From the NCBI GenBank assembly GCA_900552455.1, contig URZX01000006.1:34983-98982 (forward strand): a stretch of DNA of 64,000 nt, read 5' to 3'. The notes under the pieces are model-generated. The model ran no database searches. It was not told where the DNA came from and saw only the letters and a program-made list of their open reading frames with translations. The DNA comes from an uncultured Peptococcaceae bacterium. Its GTDB lineage: Bacteria > Bacillota > Peptococcia > Peptococcales > Peptococcaceae. Position numbers and translations under genes: made by a program. Below are positions 1 to 8,117 of the stretch, in pieces (positions within the stretch are counted from its first letter, which is position 1; each line of letters opens with the position of its first letter).

Positions 1-1176
1 CCACGGAAATGCACGCTCGCTGCGTAGCTCGCCGTAAAGCTGGCCGTTTGCGACCCAGACGCAGAGCTGCACATTCTGATCGCTCGTATTTTTGAATCGA
101 TAATCGACGTAATTATAGAAAATCGACGTACCGGCTGCCAGCGGCTTGCGATGATCCACGTCACAGGCAAGCGCGTCGGAGTGCTTGTGAAACTCCGTCA
201 CTGCCAACGGACTGTGGAGAACGAGAAGATTGATGGTGTTTGCCAGATTGCAGAGTCCGCCGCCAAGTCCTGGAATGATCGCGTTTTTCTCAATGACGCG
301 TCCGGCCTTGTAGCCTTTCTTTTCGGTGACATTGCCGACGAGCCGCCAGAAGGAAAACGTTTCGCCGGGACGGATGACGAGTCCGTCGAGTTTTTCGCAG
401 GCGAGACGAATGTTCACTGCTTTGTTTTCCTGTAGCACAGGATCGATGCCGGGACCGGTTTTGATGACCTTGGAATGGTGCTCGGAAACAATATTCGGCA
501 AGCGCTCGCTGCGCAATTCTGTGGCGAATGCTTCATGGCTCGTCAAATCCTGCAGATGGCGGCGCAGGGTTTCTTTCTGCGTGGCTATTTTATAAAACAA
601 TGGATTGATGTCGCTGAAATGGCGGCGTGCTTTCGAAACGGTCTCCGTTTTCTTCTGGATGCCGCCTAGTCGCTGCGTATAGCGACGGCGCAAGCGCCAG
701 GTCAGAAGCACAGCCTGCTCCGCGCGACGACGCTTGCCGAGTTTTTTCAACCCCGGCAGACGAATGAAACGCACAAGGATGCTCGCCATGCCCACGCGAT
801 TTGCACCAAAAACGTCGGTGAAAACCTGGTCGCCGATAACAACGCACTGATTTTTGTCAAGTTCCATGATCTCCGCTGCTTTGAGATAGCCCCATGGCTT
901 TGGTTTTTCAGCGTCGTGGATATAGTAGCTCGTAATGTTCTGCATGAAGCGGTTGATGCGCTTCTCCTCATTGTTGGAAAGGAGCAGCGTTTTGAAACCA
1001 ATGGCCTGGATCTCGCGGAAAAGCGCATCGATCTCCGGTGTTGAATCGTCGCCGTGGTGGACTAGCGTGTTGTCGATGTCAAAGAGCAGCCCGCGATAGC
1101 CCATCTGCCAGAGCTTTTCATAATCGATGGCAAACACGCTCTCAGCATATTCGTAAGGATAGAATTGTTTCAGCAT
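1..1176 (-). CDS. HAD-IIIA phosphatase (YqeG-like) fused to VanW domain, partial at left edge
   Basis: One uninterrupted frame of 392 codons runs from an ATG at 1176 (preceded by AGGAGC) off the left edge, so the C-terminus is missing. Residues about 1-165 form a YqeG-type HAD phosphatase: motif I LLFDIDNTLV, motif II LLSNN, the Lys of KPWGY and the acidic VVIGDQVFTDVFG motif are all present. Residues about 215 onward match the VanW family: QENKAVNIRLAC, PGETFSFWRLVG and the GGGLCNLANTINLLVLHS signature. I checked the frame by hand at 1080 and 300 and saw no stop between the halves. VanW proteins are linked to glycopeptide resistance clusters and cell envelopes but have no firm biochemical role. 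The gene overlaps the upstream TIM-barrel gene by 7 bp, so the two are probably co-translated. The alternative is two abutting genes with a non-ATG internal start. Confidence 0.8.
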   Translation of the reverse strand, partial: MLKQFYPYEYAESVFAIDYEKLWQMGYRGLLFDIDNTLVHHGDDSTPEIDALFREIQAIGFKTLLLSNNEEKRINRFMQNITSYYIHDAEKPKPWGYLKAAEIMELDKNQCVVIGDQVFTDVFGANRVGMASILVRFIRLPGLKKLGKRRRAEQAVLLTWRLRRRYTQRLGGIQKKTETVSKARRHFSDINPLFYKIATQKETLRRHLQDLTSHEAFATELRSERLPNIVSEHHSKVIKTGPGIDPVLQENKAVNIRLACEKLDGLVIRPGETFSFWRLVGNVTEKKGYKAGRVIEKNAIIPGLGGGLCNLANTINLLVLHSPLAVTEFHKHSDALACDVDHRKPLAAGTSIFYNYVDYRFKNTSDQNVQLCVWVANGQLYGELRSERAFPW

Positions 1177-1850
1177 ACGCCCGCTCCTTTCATATAATCG
1201 CAAACCTTGTCGATCTGCTCACAGAACGTGCCGCCAAAGCAGCCGTCAAAAAACGCGCTGCCAATCGTGAACGCCCACGGCGCTGCTTCCTTCACTTCAT
1301 CCAGCCGCGTATAGCTGTTGATACTGCCAGCCAGACAAACCGGCGCATCCAGAGCAGCGACAAATTCGCGATTGAGCGCAGCCGCATCGCCTGTGTAGCG
1401 ATAGCCGAGCAGGTCGATGCCATACACGCCCTCAGCGAGATAACGCTCTGCCTCGGCGACCATGCCCGCAAGCGTGCCGGTGAGCACCGATGGACGACCG
1501 ACAATCTCGCCGACGAACGGCATATAGCGAATGCCGTGATCGCGACAAAATGCGTTCACCGCGTCAGAAAACACCGTGCCCATGAGCACATCGCAGCCAC
1601 ATTCCGCTGCCATCTGCGCACCAGCGAGGCATTCTCGCTCTGTGTATTCGACAACCTCAAGAAAGGTCGTCTTGCCGGCATCCTTCATGCTGCGATAAAG
1701 CGTCTTCATTTGTTCCAGTGGCAGTGGCGCCTCCTTGAAGCCCCAAAATTCTGCCTTGCTGTCTTTGCAGCGCGCAAAAATCTCTGCCGCATCCAGAACG
1801 GTATGGTCATTGTATGTCAGCATCACAATGAGCTGTGGTGGCTGCATCAT
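1170..1850 (-). CDS. TIM-barrel protein of unknown substrate
   Basis: 226 aa. The alternating strand/helix pattern and glycine-rich phosphate-binding-like ends (MGTVFSDAVNAF, GIDLLGYRYTGD, VCLAGSINSYTRL, FTIGSAFFDGCFGG) look like a ribulose-phosphate-binding or quinolinate phosphoribosyltransferase-like barrel, but no family could be named with confidence and no substrate is inferred. It starts at ATG 1850 behind GGGGGGAT and has its own promoter upstream. Its stop overlaps the start of the HAD-VanW gene by 7 bp, so it is the first gene of a two-gene operon. There is no signal peptide, so it is presumably cytoplasmic. Confidence 0.6.
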   Translation of the reverse strand: MMQPPQLIVMLTYNDHTVLDAAEIFARCKDSKAEFWGFKEAPLPLEQMKTLYRSMKDAGKTTFLEVVEYTERECLAGAQMAAECGCDVLMGTVFSDAVNAFCRDHGIRYMPFVGEIVGRPSVLTGTLAGMVAEAERYLAEGVYGIDLLGYRYTGDAAALNREFVAALDAPVCLAGSINSYTRLDEVKEAAPWAFTIGSAFFDGCFGGTFCEQIDKVCDYMKGAGVC

Positions 1851-1905
1851 GTGTATCCCCCCAATGGCATTCTAGTTCTGTCGTTGTAAATTACAATTTT
1901 CTACA

Positions 1906-1934
1906 ATTATATCATACTGCGCTGGAATTATAAA
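1906..1934 (-). promoter_or_regulatory. sigma-A promoter of the TIM-barrel/HAD-VanW operon
   Basis: On the minus strand, TTTATA (1929-1934) and a perfect TATAAT (1906-1911) are separated by 17 bp, about 55 bp before the start codon. The surrounding 1860-1970 stretch is AT-rich and holds no ORF. Confidence 0.6.
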
Positions 1935-1968
1935 ACAATTCGCAGATATATTTCGCAGCAAATTTGAC

Positions 1969-2010
1969 ACAAAAAGCCATGCTCCATCCTCGAAACGATG
2001 AAGCATGGCT
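1969..2010 (-). terminator. intrinsic terminator after the anti-sigma gene
   Basis: The minus strand reads a stem AGCCATGCT...AGCATGGCT, with extra TCATC/GATG pairing in the loop, followed by TTTTTGTG. It lies 5 bp past the stop at 2016. Confidence 0.85.
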
Positions 2011-2015
2011 CAGGA

Positions 2016-3191
2016 TCATTGCAGCGACGCAACGAGCTGCCAGGCAGCAGTGGCGTTGTTGCTGATCAATGTGACGAGGTCTTCGCCGATCGTAAAGGTG
2101 ACAAAGCCAGGATCCTCTTCCACAGCATGGGTGACCTGCGCCTCTGTCAGCGTTGAAATATCACCCAAAGAACCATCCGCGAGCATGGCATCTGGTTCTG
2201 TGTAAACGCTCCACTGAATGCGCAGCCAGCCTTCTTCGAAGGTGACGCCGCCATTTGCAACGGCTTCCTCTGTCGTTCCCGTCATGTACATGCCGTAAAA
2301 CGAGATCGGCGTGCCATCGATGAGCGTCACCGTATTATCATAGCAAACATAGCCCAGCGCCTCAAAATCAGGAATGCGCCCGGAAAAAGCATCAGGATAT
2401 TCTGCCAACGTGCTCGTCGTGATCTCAGCACCGCGGTCGATCGCAAAACGCTCGAGATCGATCGGATGCGCCCAGAACCAGTCGAGCAGATCGACGACGT
2501 CCTCGAAGCTGTCGTTCCAGGAGCCAATGATCTGGTACCAAACGCCGTCTCTTTCAAACGTCAGCGATTTTTCGCTGTCAGCCCGCCCCGTTGCAGTGAT
2601 CGTCACACCATCGCGCTCCGTCTCCGTGTGTCGTTCTTTGATCCGCACGCCGTTCTCATCCAGATCGATGGCAACGCCGCACTCTGGCAATCGCATCTCC
2701 TCTGGTCCGGCGAGCACAGTGAGATCGCTGTAATCTTCTGTGCCGTCGCCGCGCGCCGCAAAGGCAAGCCGCACACCGTATAGACTGCCGTCTTCATTGT
2801 AATAGCCTTCGCCGTAGAAATCCGCATGATCAGCGAGCGCCGGTAGCACGCCTTCTTCAACGAGCGCTTCTCGCTGTTCGTTAAAACTGCGCGTCTCTGC
2901 ATAAGGCATCTGATCTTCCGAAAGCGCTGCAGCACCGCTCCTCGTTCTCTGTCCATCGTCCTCGCTGGTCCCCTCATTATCGCGGAAATAATCCTCAGCA
3001 GTGAGCGATTCGTTTTCCTCCAACTGCGGCGGAGAGAGCACAATGCCAAACGCCACAACAGCACACAGAGCAGCTGCTGCGATCGTCCATTTTATCCAGC
3101 TGTGTCTTTTTCGCGCAGGCTCCTTATCCGCCGCTTCGATGTACGCCGGATCGATCTCCCCAAAGCGCTCCAACAATTCCTCACCTTTCAT
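2016..3191 (-). CDS. membrane-anchored probable anti-sigma factor
   Basis: 391 aa. It has a short cytoplasmic N-terminus of about 30 residues, one transmembrane helix at roughly 34-52 (TIAAAALCAVVAFGIVL), then a long acidic extracytoplasmic region. Its ATG overlaps the stop of the ECF sigma gene (ATGA at 3188-3191), the usual arrangement for a sigma/anti-sigma pair. The outer domain of about 330 residues has no motif I recognise; it includes a segment rich in Trp and Asp (IGSWNDSFEDVVDLLDWFW). The role is inferred from topology and context: sequester the sigma factor until an envelope signal is sensed. There is no visible zinc-binding HxxxCxxC motif, so it is not a classic ZAS anti-sigma factor. 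Confidence 0.65.
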   Translation of the reverse strand: MKGEELLERFGEIDPAYIEAADKEPARKRHSWIKWTIAAAALCAVVAFGIVLSPPQLEENESLTAEDYFRDNEGTSEDDGQRTRSGAAALSEDQMPYAETRSFNEQREALVEEGVLPALADHADFYGEGYYNEDGSLYGVRLAFAARGDGTEDYSDLTVLAGPEEMRLPECGVAIDLDENGVRIKERHTETERDGVTITATGRADSEKSLTFERDGVWYQIIGSWNDSFEDVVDLLDWFWAHPIDLERFAIDRGAEITTSTLAEYPDAFSGRIPDFEALGYVCYDNTVTLIDGTPISFYGMYMTGTTEEAVANGGVTFEEGWLRIQWSVYTEPDAMLADGSLGDISTLTEAQVTHAVEEDPGFVTFTIGEDLVTLISNNATAAWQLVASLQ

Positions 3192-3748
3192 AGCAGGATC
3201 TCCTCCTTTTCCAGATAACCGCGCAGGGCGTTGCGTGTGCGATGCAGCGTTGTCTTCACCTTACTTTCGCTGATGCCATAGCGCGCTGCAATCTGCGCCA
3301 CACTGTCAAGATACCAGTAGCGCCGCACAAAAATGTTGCGCTTTTCCTCGTCGAGCGTCGCCAGAAAATCGTTCAGCGTCCGCACCAGCTCCCGCGCATC
3401 CAGCTGACAAGCTGTATCATCCGGTGACGGAATGCACGCCTCCATTTCCGCGCTCAGCTGCGCAACGTGCGCCTGCCGCTTCAAGCGTTTCTGGTCGCGA
3501 CAGCAATTGAGCGCAAAGTGTCGCGTGATCCGCGCCAGAAACGCGTAGAGATAGCTGCGCGGCTCATGCGGCGGAATCGCGTTCCACGCCGCCAGATACG
3601 TGTCGTTTTCACACTCCGCCGCCACCATCCGGTCGTCGACAATGTGCTGCGCCAACGCCTGCAGACGACCGCCATATTTTTCTGACGTGCGCGCGATCGC
3701 CATCTCGTCCCGCGAGAGAAAAAGTTCTACGATCCGTTCGTCTTCCAT
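3188..3748 (-). CDS. ECF-type RNA polymerase sigma factor
   Basis: 186 aa from ATG 3748, chosen over the longer frame because GAAAGGGGG lies just upstream at optimal spacing. Region 2 is at about 20-90 (AAECENDTYLAAWNAIP, ITRHFALNCCRDQKR) and region 4 at about 125-180, with a helix-turn-helix (QIAARYGISESKVKTTLHRTRNAL). It lacks sigma regions 1.2 and 3, as expected for group IV sigma factors. It is translationally coupled to the membrane anti-sigma protein. The region upstream carries a motif that also occurs before the other ECF gene of this window (63801), which suggests autoregulation. Confidence 0.85.
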   Translation of the reverse strand: MEDERIVELFLSRDEMAIARTSEKYGGRLQALAQHIVDDRMVAAECENDTYLAAWNAIPPHEPRSYLYAFLARITRHFALNCCRDQKRLKRQAHVAQLSAEMEACIPSPDDTACQLDARELVRTLNDFLATLDEEKRNIFVRRYWYLDSVAQIAARYGISESKVKTTLHRTRNALRGYLEKEEILL

Positions 3749-3780
3749 CTCGACGCCCCCTTTCAATAGATTCCTTCACC

Positions 3781-3812
3781 CTTATAAGCACCGTTTCAGG
3801 AGAAACGTTACA
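3781..3812 (-). promoter_or_regulatory. candidate ECF-dependent promoter and inverted repeat
   Basis: The minus strand reads TGTAACGTTTC (3812-3802), 15 bp, then TATAAG (3786-3781), about 33 bp before the sigma start. Part of it forms an inverted repeat CGTTTC-4-GAAACG (3792-3807). A related TGTCACCTTTC-14-TATTAT stands at the same distance before the second ECF gene. Confidence 0.4.
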
Positions 3813-3834
3813 TATTTTTATCTTATCACAACCA

Positions 3835-3869
3835 CAAAAACGGCGCTGCTCATTTTTGAACAGCGCCGT
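3835..3869 (-). terminator. intrinsic terminator after the penicillin-binding protein gene
   Basis: A perfect 9-bp stem ACGGCGCTG/CAGCGCCGT with a 12-nt loop is followed on the minus strand by TTTTTGTGG, 8 bp past the stop at 3878. Confidence 0.9.
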
Positions 3870-3877
3870 CTGGCGTT

Positions 3878-5722
3878 TTATTCTGCTGTTTCGGCGTTAT
3901 CGCCGTCTGCATTTTCTTCTGTCTCGATGCCGCTTGGCACGTAAGCACCGCCTTTGGCGGTGTAAAGCTGGCTGACATAGCTGCCGAGGTAGGCTGCGTT
4001 GACGTCAGAGCCACCGCGGTTTTCGACAAAGTTGACCTGGATGCAGGCGGTCCAGTGTGGATCGTCAAGGTCGCCGCCGCAGATCCAGCCGAGGTTGGTG
4101 GAGCCGTCGACGCCGATCTCGGCGGTGCCGGTCTTGGCGTAAACGTTCGCGCCGACATCAGACGCATCGGCGGATGGATGCTGCACGGTGACGGCGTCAC
4201 GCAGGGCGTTCTTGATGAAGTCGATGTTTTCCTGGCTGGTGCCGGTGTCGATCCAGACTTCCGGTTCTTCATCGAGGGCGTAGCAAGGCTTCATGATCTT
4301 GCCGGCATTTTCCAGGCTGGCATAGGTCAGCGCCTGCTGCAGCGGTGTGGTCATGACCTGATACTGACCATAGGCAGAATCAGCAAGGCCGGTTTCGTGG
4401 CCGTCAGCAACGACGCCTTCAGATGTGATCTGGCTGGTGTCGACTTTATACGCGCCCGGCACTTTCTGGCCATAGCCGAGGGATTTCATGCCGTTGTTGA
4501 AGGTATCATAGCCCATGTCTAGGGCACAGCGCGCGAAGTAGATGTTGTCCGAATAAACGAGGGCATCATGCAGGTTGATCCAGCCGCCGATCGGCACAAC
4601 GCGATGCACAGTGTAACTGCCCCAGCCGCCTGGAGGCGCCCAGTCTTCGCCGTAGATCTCATAGCCATGCTCCAGCGTCATGCTGCCGCTGTTCAGGCCG
4701 ATGAGGGTGGTAAGAAGCTTCTGGGTGGAGCCTGGGGTATTTTTCTGAGCGAAAAGGCCGTTGCCTGGCGTGGTACCTGCTTCAACAGCTGCGGCGTAAT
4801 CTTCGGCGGTCATATTCTCATCCAGCCACATGGTTGGATCATAGGAAGATCCTTCGGCCATGACGAGCACCTGACCGTTGGATGGCTCAACGACGACGGC
4901 TGCAGCGGTTTCACCGCTGATCGTGTCGGCGGCGAGCTGCTGCGCTTCCAGATCGATGGTTGTGGTGATATCTTCACCGTCGGCTGGCTCGGTCTGGATC
5001 AGCACGTCATCCGGCTTGTCGCTGAGGGTAACGGTCATGCCGGCGGTTGCCACGAGGCGATCCTGATAGGCCTGTTCAAAACCGCTGCGGCCCACTTCTG
5101 TGCCGACGGAAACATCGCCGACGGTGCCGGCTTCGATCTCAGCAGCGGTCGCTGCGCGCACATAGCCCACGCAGGAGGACGCGATCGCTGCCTGTGGATA
5201 CTGGCGCACGCCGTTTTCGTCATCCTGAGCGAGCACTTCGCCATCACGGGCATAGATGGTACCGCGTTTGCCCTGGGTGATCTGGACATTGAGGGTGTTG
5301 TCGTTGGTCAGACCGCTGAGCACAACCTCCGGCGTCCAGGCCAGCTGCATATTTTCGTCGCTGCCGCTGAACACGAGCTGCGCTGGCAGCTCTGCCTCCC
5401 AGCCATTGCCGGCGACGACGACGGTGGCGTCAAAAACGCTCTTGCCGTCTGTGGAGGCATCCTTGTTGCGCTTGATGTCGGTGTAATCAACGCTGTCCAC
5501 AGCGAGCGTGTCGTAAACAGCGCTCATGCGCTCAGCCACGACTTCCTGCGTCACGCTCTGCTTTGTGGCGTCGTCGCAGAGAGCGTAAACCTGTGCTGCG
5601 TCCATGGTTTCCAGGGCGGTTTCCACTTCTGTGAGGCGTTCTTTCGCCTCCTGGCTCTCACAGCCGGAGAAAATGCTTGCGGCTGCAAGGGTTAAGAGAA
5701 ATACGAGTCCTAATTTTTTCAT
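3878..5722 (-). CDS. lipoprotein class B penicillin-binding protein (transpeptidase)
   Basis: 614 aa. The signal peptide ends in lipobox FSGC (Cys about 20), so it is predicted to be a lipid-anchored extracytoplasmic protein. Residues 25-150 resemble the NTF2-like MecA_N domain; a PBP dimer region follows; the transpeptidase domain spans about 280-590. The catalytic triads are visible: STQK (SxxK, in TPGSTQKLL), SDN (SxN, in YSDNIYF) and KTGT (in AKTGTAEIG). It should cross-link peptidoglycan by D,D-transpeptidation. The MecA-type N-terminal module is often found in low-affinity class B PBPs, but beta-lactam affinity cannot be read from sequence. It stands alone between a DJ-1 gene and an ECF operon, unlike the ftsI homologue of the division cluster. 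The acidic C-terminal tail (EETEENADGDNAETAE-like) is low complexity. Confidence 0.88.
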   Translation of the reverse strand: MKKLGLVFLLTLAAASIFSGCESQEAKERLTEVETALETMDAAQVYALCDDATKQSVTQEVVAERMSAVYDTLAVDSVDYTDIKRNKDASTDGKSVFDATVVVAGNGWEAELPAQLVFSGSDENMQLAWTPEVVLSGLTNDNTLNVQITQGKRGTIYARDGEVLAQDDENGVRQYPQAAIASSCVGYVRAATAAEIEAGTVGDVSVGTEVGRSGFEQAYQDRLVATAGMTVTLSDKPDDVLIQTEPADGEDITTTIDLEAQQLAADTISGETAAAVVVEPSNGQVLVMAEGSSYDPTMWLDENMTAEDYAAAVEAGTTPGNGLFAQKNTPGSTQKLLTTLIGLNSGSMTLEHGYEIYGEDWAPPGGWGSYTVHRVVPIGGWINLHDALVYSDNIYFARCALDMGYDTFNNGMKSLGYGQKVPGAYKVDTSQITSEGVVADGHETGLADSAYGQYQVMTTPLQQALTYASLENAGKIMKPCYALDEEPEVWIDTGTSQENIDFIKNALRDAVTVQHPSADASDVGANVYAKTGTAEIGVDGSTNLGWICGGDLDDPHWTACIQVNFVENRGGSDVNAAYLGSYVSQLYTAKGGAYVPSGIETEENADGDNAETAE

Positions 5723-5754
5723 ATTATCATCCTACAATTTTCAAAAAAGAGCGA

Positions 5755-6333
5755 TCAGAGTCCCAGATTTTTTTCAACGATATCCATAACGACGGCGCGT
5801 TTCACTTCGTCGGCCTTATCGGCATCAAAGAGCGCTTCCACGAGGGCGAGCGCAAAATACCCCGCCGCACCGGCGCCGCGGGAGGTGATGACCTTGCCGT
5901 CGATGACGACGGTATCTTCGCTGAAACTGCCGATATTTTCGAGCTTGCCTTCCCAGCCAGGGAAGCAGGTTGTGCATTTGCCGACGAGCACACCGGCGTG
6001 GTCGAGCACAGAAGGCCCAGCGCAGAGAGAGGTCACCCACGCGCCCTGATCAGCCATGGCTTTGACAAAGGCGAGCACTTTTTCGTTGGCGATGAGATTT
6101 GGCACGCCTGGCAGACCGCCTGGCACAACGACCATCGCGTAATCCTCCGGATGAATGTCGTCGAGGAAGGAATCAGCCTGCACGAGCACCTGATGCGCAC
6201 TTGGCACGGTGATCTCGCTGGTGGTGCTGATGATATCGACGGTCGCACCGGCACGACGCAGATAATCGACTGGCGTCAGCGCTTCGACCTCTTCATATCC
6301 TGGGGCCAATAACACACATACACGTTGTTCCAT
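5755..6333 (-). CDS. DJ-1/PfpI family protein
   Basis: 192 aa. It has the class I glutamine-amidotransferase-like fold of the DJ-1/ThiJ family. The nucleophile-elbow cysteine sits in SLCAGPSVLD at about 103, and the conserved N-terminal glutamate is in GYEEVEAL at about 15. Length is typical. Members act as glyoxalase III/deglycase-like enzymes, chaperones or oxidative-stress sensors; which applies here is unknown. It starts at ATG 6333 behind AGGAGTG, with its own promoter in the divergent intergenic region, and is followed closely (32 bp) by the PBP gene without a visible terminator. Confidence 0.85.
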   Translation of the reverse strand: MEQRVCVLLAPGYEEVEALTPVDYLRRAGATVDIISTTSEITVPSAHQVLVQADSFLDDIHPEDYAMVVVPGGLPGVPNLIANEKVLAFVKAMADQGAWVTSLCAGPSVLDHAGVLVGKCTTCFPGWEGKLENIGSFSEDTVVIDGKVITSRGAGAAGYFALALVEALFDADKADEVKRAVVMDIVEKNLGL

Positions 6334-6389
6334 AAATAATCACTCCTATTACAATGACTTTCCATGTGTTATACTATGAACTACAGACT

Positions 6390-6418
6390 ATTATAGCAAA
6401 AAACAGCGGCATTGCCAT
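6390..6418 (-). promoter_or_regulatory. sigma-A promoter of the DJ-1 gene
   Basis: ATGGCA (6418-6413) and TATAAT (6395-6390) on the minus strand are separated by 17 bp. The same 170-bp gap must also hold the promoter of the divergent gene at 6503; I did not find a convincing one. Confidence 0.55.
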
Positions 6419-6502
6419 TGCAAAAACGCAAATCACCGAGGGTTTTATACGCTGCACAATGACTGTCCGCCGCTGTGTGTCAAATTCAAAGGAGGTTTTC
6501 GC

Positions 6503-6808
6503 ATGGCGCTTATGGAGATCACAATCATTCCAATGGGCACCGGCACCACTAGCTGCAGCCCATACATCGCCCGTGTGCTCGACATCGCCAAAGCAGATCC
6601 CAAAGTCAGCTACGCGCTCAATCCTATGGGCACGACGCTGGAGGGTGAGCTCGGCGATCTCTACCATTGTCTGCAGAATATGCAGGAGGCGCTCTTCGAC
6701 GACGGCATCCAGCGTGTCTACACTGTCTGCAAGATCGACGACCGCCGCGACAAGTATCAGAACATGGACCAACGCATTCGATCAGTGAAGGAGAAACAAC
6801 ATGACTAA
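6503..6808 (+). CDS. MTH1187/YqgV family thiamine-binding-like protein
   Basis: 101 aa, preceded by AAGGAGG. It is recognisable as the MTH1187 (DUF77) ferredoxin-like family: it begins with MEITIIPMGTG, has TSCSPYIARVL, MGTTLEGE and the helix LGDLYHCLQNMQEALFDDG. Several members bind the pyrimidine moiety of thiamine and sit near thiamine or salvage genes, but no thiamine gene or TPP riboswitch is visible here, so ligand assignment is by family only. The end overlaps the next gene by 8 bp (6801-6808), indicating co-translation. Confidence 0.85.
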   Translation: MALMEITIIPMGTGTTSCSPYIARVLDIAKADPKVSYALNPMGTTLEGELGDLYHCLQNMQEALFDDGIQRVYTVCKIDDRRDKYQNMDQRIRSVKEKQHD

Positions 6809-7301
6809 CGGAAAACTCAACGTATTACTCGCCACCGCACTCGACAAGGCTGCCGACGACCGCGCCCTCGCCAGCCGCATCATGAAACGCTTCGCCCTCG
6901 CACAGGCGCTGGCTGTTGAAGAGCAGCTCTCCGAGGATGACACGCGCATCGTCGCCGCTGCTGCTGCGCTCTACGAATTCAACGACGAAAGTGTGAACCC
7001 TGCCGACGACGGCAAAGAATTCTCGCCGATCGTGATCAGCGGCTTTATCAAGGAACTGCTCGACGATCTCTACGTCCCAGTCTTTGAAGCCTCTGCTGTC
7101 GGCTCTCTCGTCGCCATGCAGAAGCACGGCCTGTCCATCGAAAATGATTTGCACCGTTTGCTCGTCGACGTGAATCTCCTCGTCACCCTTGACGAAGAAA
7201 ACGCCGATGATGCCCGCGTGAAGGAAGCGGCAGAATCTCTCACCCACGCTTCTGCCAAACGCCGTCTGGCGCTCATGTTCGGCCTGGAAGGCGCTGAATA
7301 A
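6801..7301 (+). CDS. all-helical hypothetical protein
   Basis: 166 aa, acidic, predicted almost entirely helical (KLNVLLATALDKAADD, RIMKRFALAQALAVEEQL, RLLVDVNLLVTLDEEN). There is no signal peptide or transmembrane segment. I do not recognise the family; the layout recalls degenerate HD-type proteins, but the HD metal ligands are not evident. It overlaps the MTH1187-family gene by 8 bp and is followed by a terminator, so the two form a bicistronic unit and may act together. Confidence 0.7.
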   Translation: MTNGKLNVLLATALDKAADDRALASRIMKRFALAQALAVEEQLSEDDTRIVAAAAALYEFNDESVNPADDGKEFSPIVISGFIKELLDDLYVPVFEASAVGSLVAMQKHGLSIENDLHRLLVDVNLLVTLDEENADDARVKEAAESLTHASAKRRLALMFGLEGAE

Positions 7302-7322
7302 ACTTCCCATAGAAAAGCAAAA

Positions 7323-7366
7323 ACCGCACTGGCGATCCGCTGGATACGCTGGTGCGGTAATTTTTT
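7323..7366 (+). terminator. intrinsic terminator of the thiamine-binding-like operon
   Basis: A 7-bp ACCGCAC/GTGCGGT stem with a 22-nt loop is followed by AATTTTTTG on the plus strand. Confidence 0.8.
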
Positions 7367-7371
7367 GCCTG

Positions 7372-7989
7372 TTATTTCTGCACGTCTGCAGACCCCTCGA
7401 CACCATAATCGGTGACATCGTCGTAATTGTTGAGCGCGAGAACTTTTTGCGCGAGAATCTTCGAAGTCAGCGACAGCGCTGCCATGCTTGTGCCAAGAAT
7501 GGTCAGCGGCATTTCTGCAAACGTCGTCTGCTCCACAGCTTTGCCCTGTGCAACATCTGCCACATAAGCAAGACTCAGCTCGATCTGCTCACAGAAGCGG
7601 TCGTACGCTTTCTGGAAATCATGGTCGCACAGCTCCAGCTGCAGATAGACACCCTTTTGGATATCTGTCAGCGGCAGCACCTGCTTGAACAGCGCATAGA
7701 CCATCAGGCAGGCGATGTGTTCGCGATGATAGCGTTTTTTCTCTGGCTTTGGGATGAAATGCTGTTTCACATAGTTGTTGATCATCGCAGAGGTCAGCAT
7801 ACGGTCTTCTTTTTTTCCTTTCTGCGACTGTCCATTTGGATCAGCCAAAAGGAACGCCAGGGTGTCGTTGATGTAAGCGACGACCTGGTCCATATACAGA
7901 TTCAGCGATGGCAGCTCCTCCCAGCGCGGGAGACGAATTTCGGCAAGCTCTTTTGCCCAATCATTTAATTCCTGGGAATAGTCAATCAT
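7372..7989 (-). CDS. DUF1836 family protein
   Basis: 205 aa from ATG 7989 behind GGAGGGGGTCTC; the in-frame upstream extension has no ribosome site. The conserved DUF1836 core is visible: LPRWEELPSLNLYMDQVVAY, LTSAMINNYVKQHFIPKPEK and HIACLMVYALFKQVL. The MINNYVKQ...P.KKRY stretch resembles a MerR-like helix-turn-helix, so a DNA-binding role is plausible but unproven. Monocistronic; TATAGTATAGAAG lies about 15 bp upstream of the start region and may be the -10 element. Confidence 0.8.
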   Translation of the reverse strand: MIDYSQELNDWAKELAEIRLPRWEELPSLNLYMDQVVAYINDTLAFLLADPNGQSQKGKKEDRMLTSAMINNYVKQHFIPKPEKKRYHREHIACLMVYALFKQVLPLTDIQKGVYLQLELCDHDFQKAYDRFCEQIELSLAYVADVAQGKAVEQTTFAEMPLTILGTSMAALSLTSKILAQKVLALNNYDDVTDYGVEGSADVQK

Positions 7990-8073
7990 GAGACCCCCTC
8001 CTTCTATACTATAGTATATAGGACGGCTGTAAAATGTGCAAATCATTTTTACAATTCTTGAAAATAATCACAC

Positions 8074-8098
8074 AAAAAGAGGCCGCCGAAGCAGCCTC
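8074..8098 (-). terminator. terminator of the phosphate regulon operon
   Basis: The minus strand reads GAGGCTGC-TTCG-GCGGCCTC (one mismatch) followed by TTTTTGTGTG, 20 bp past the phoR stop. Confidence 0.85.
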
Positions 8099-8117
8099 AA
8101 GAAGGTAAACAGCAAAT

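Noticed and set aside
6334..6502. TPP riboswitch before the thiamine-binding-like gene
   Set aside because: No CTGAGA...ACCTGAT-type thi-box sequence in the gap.
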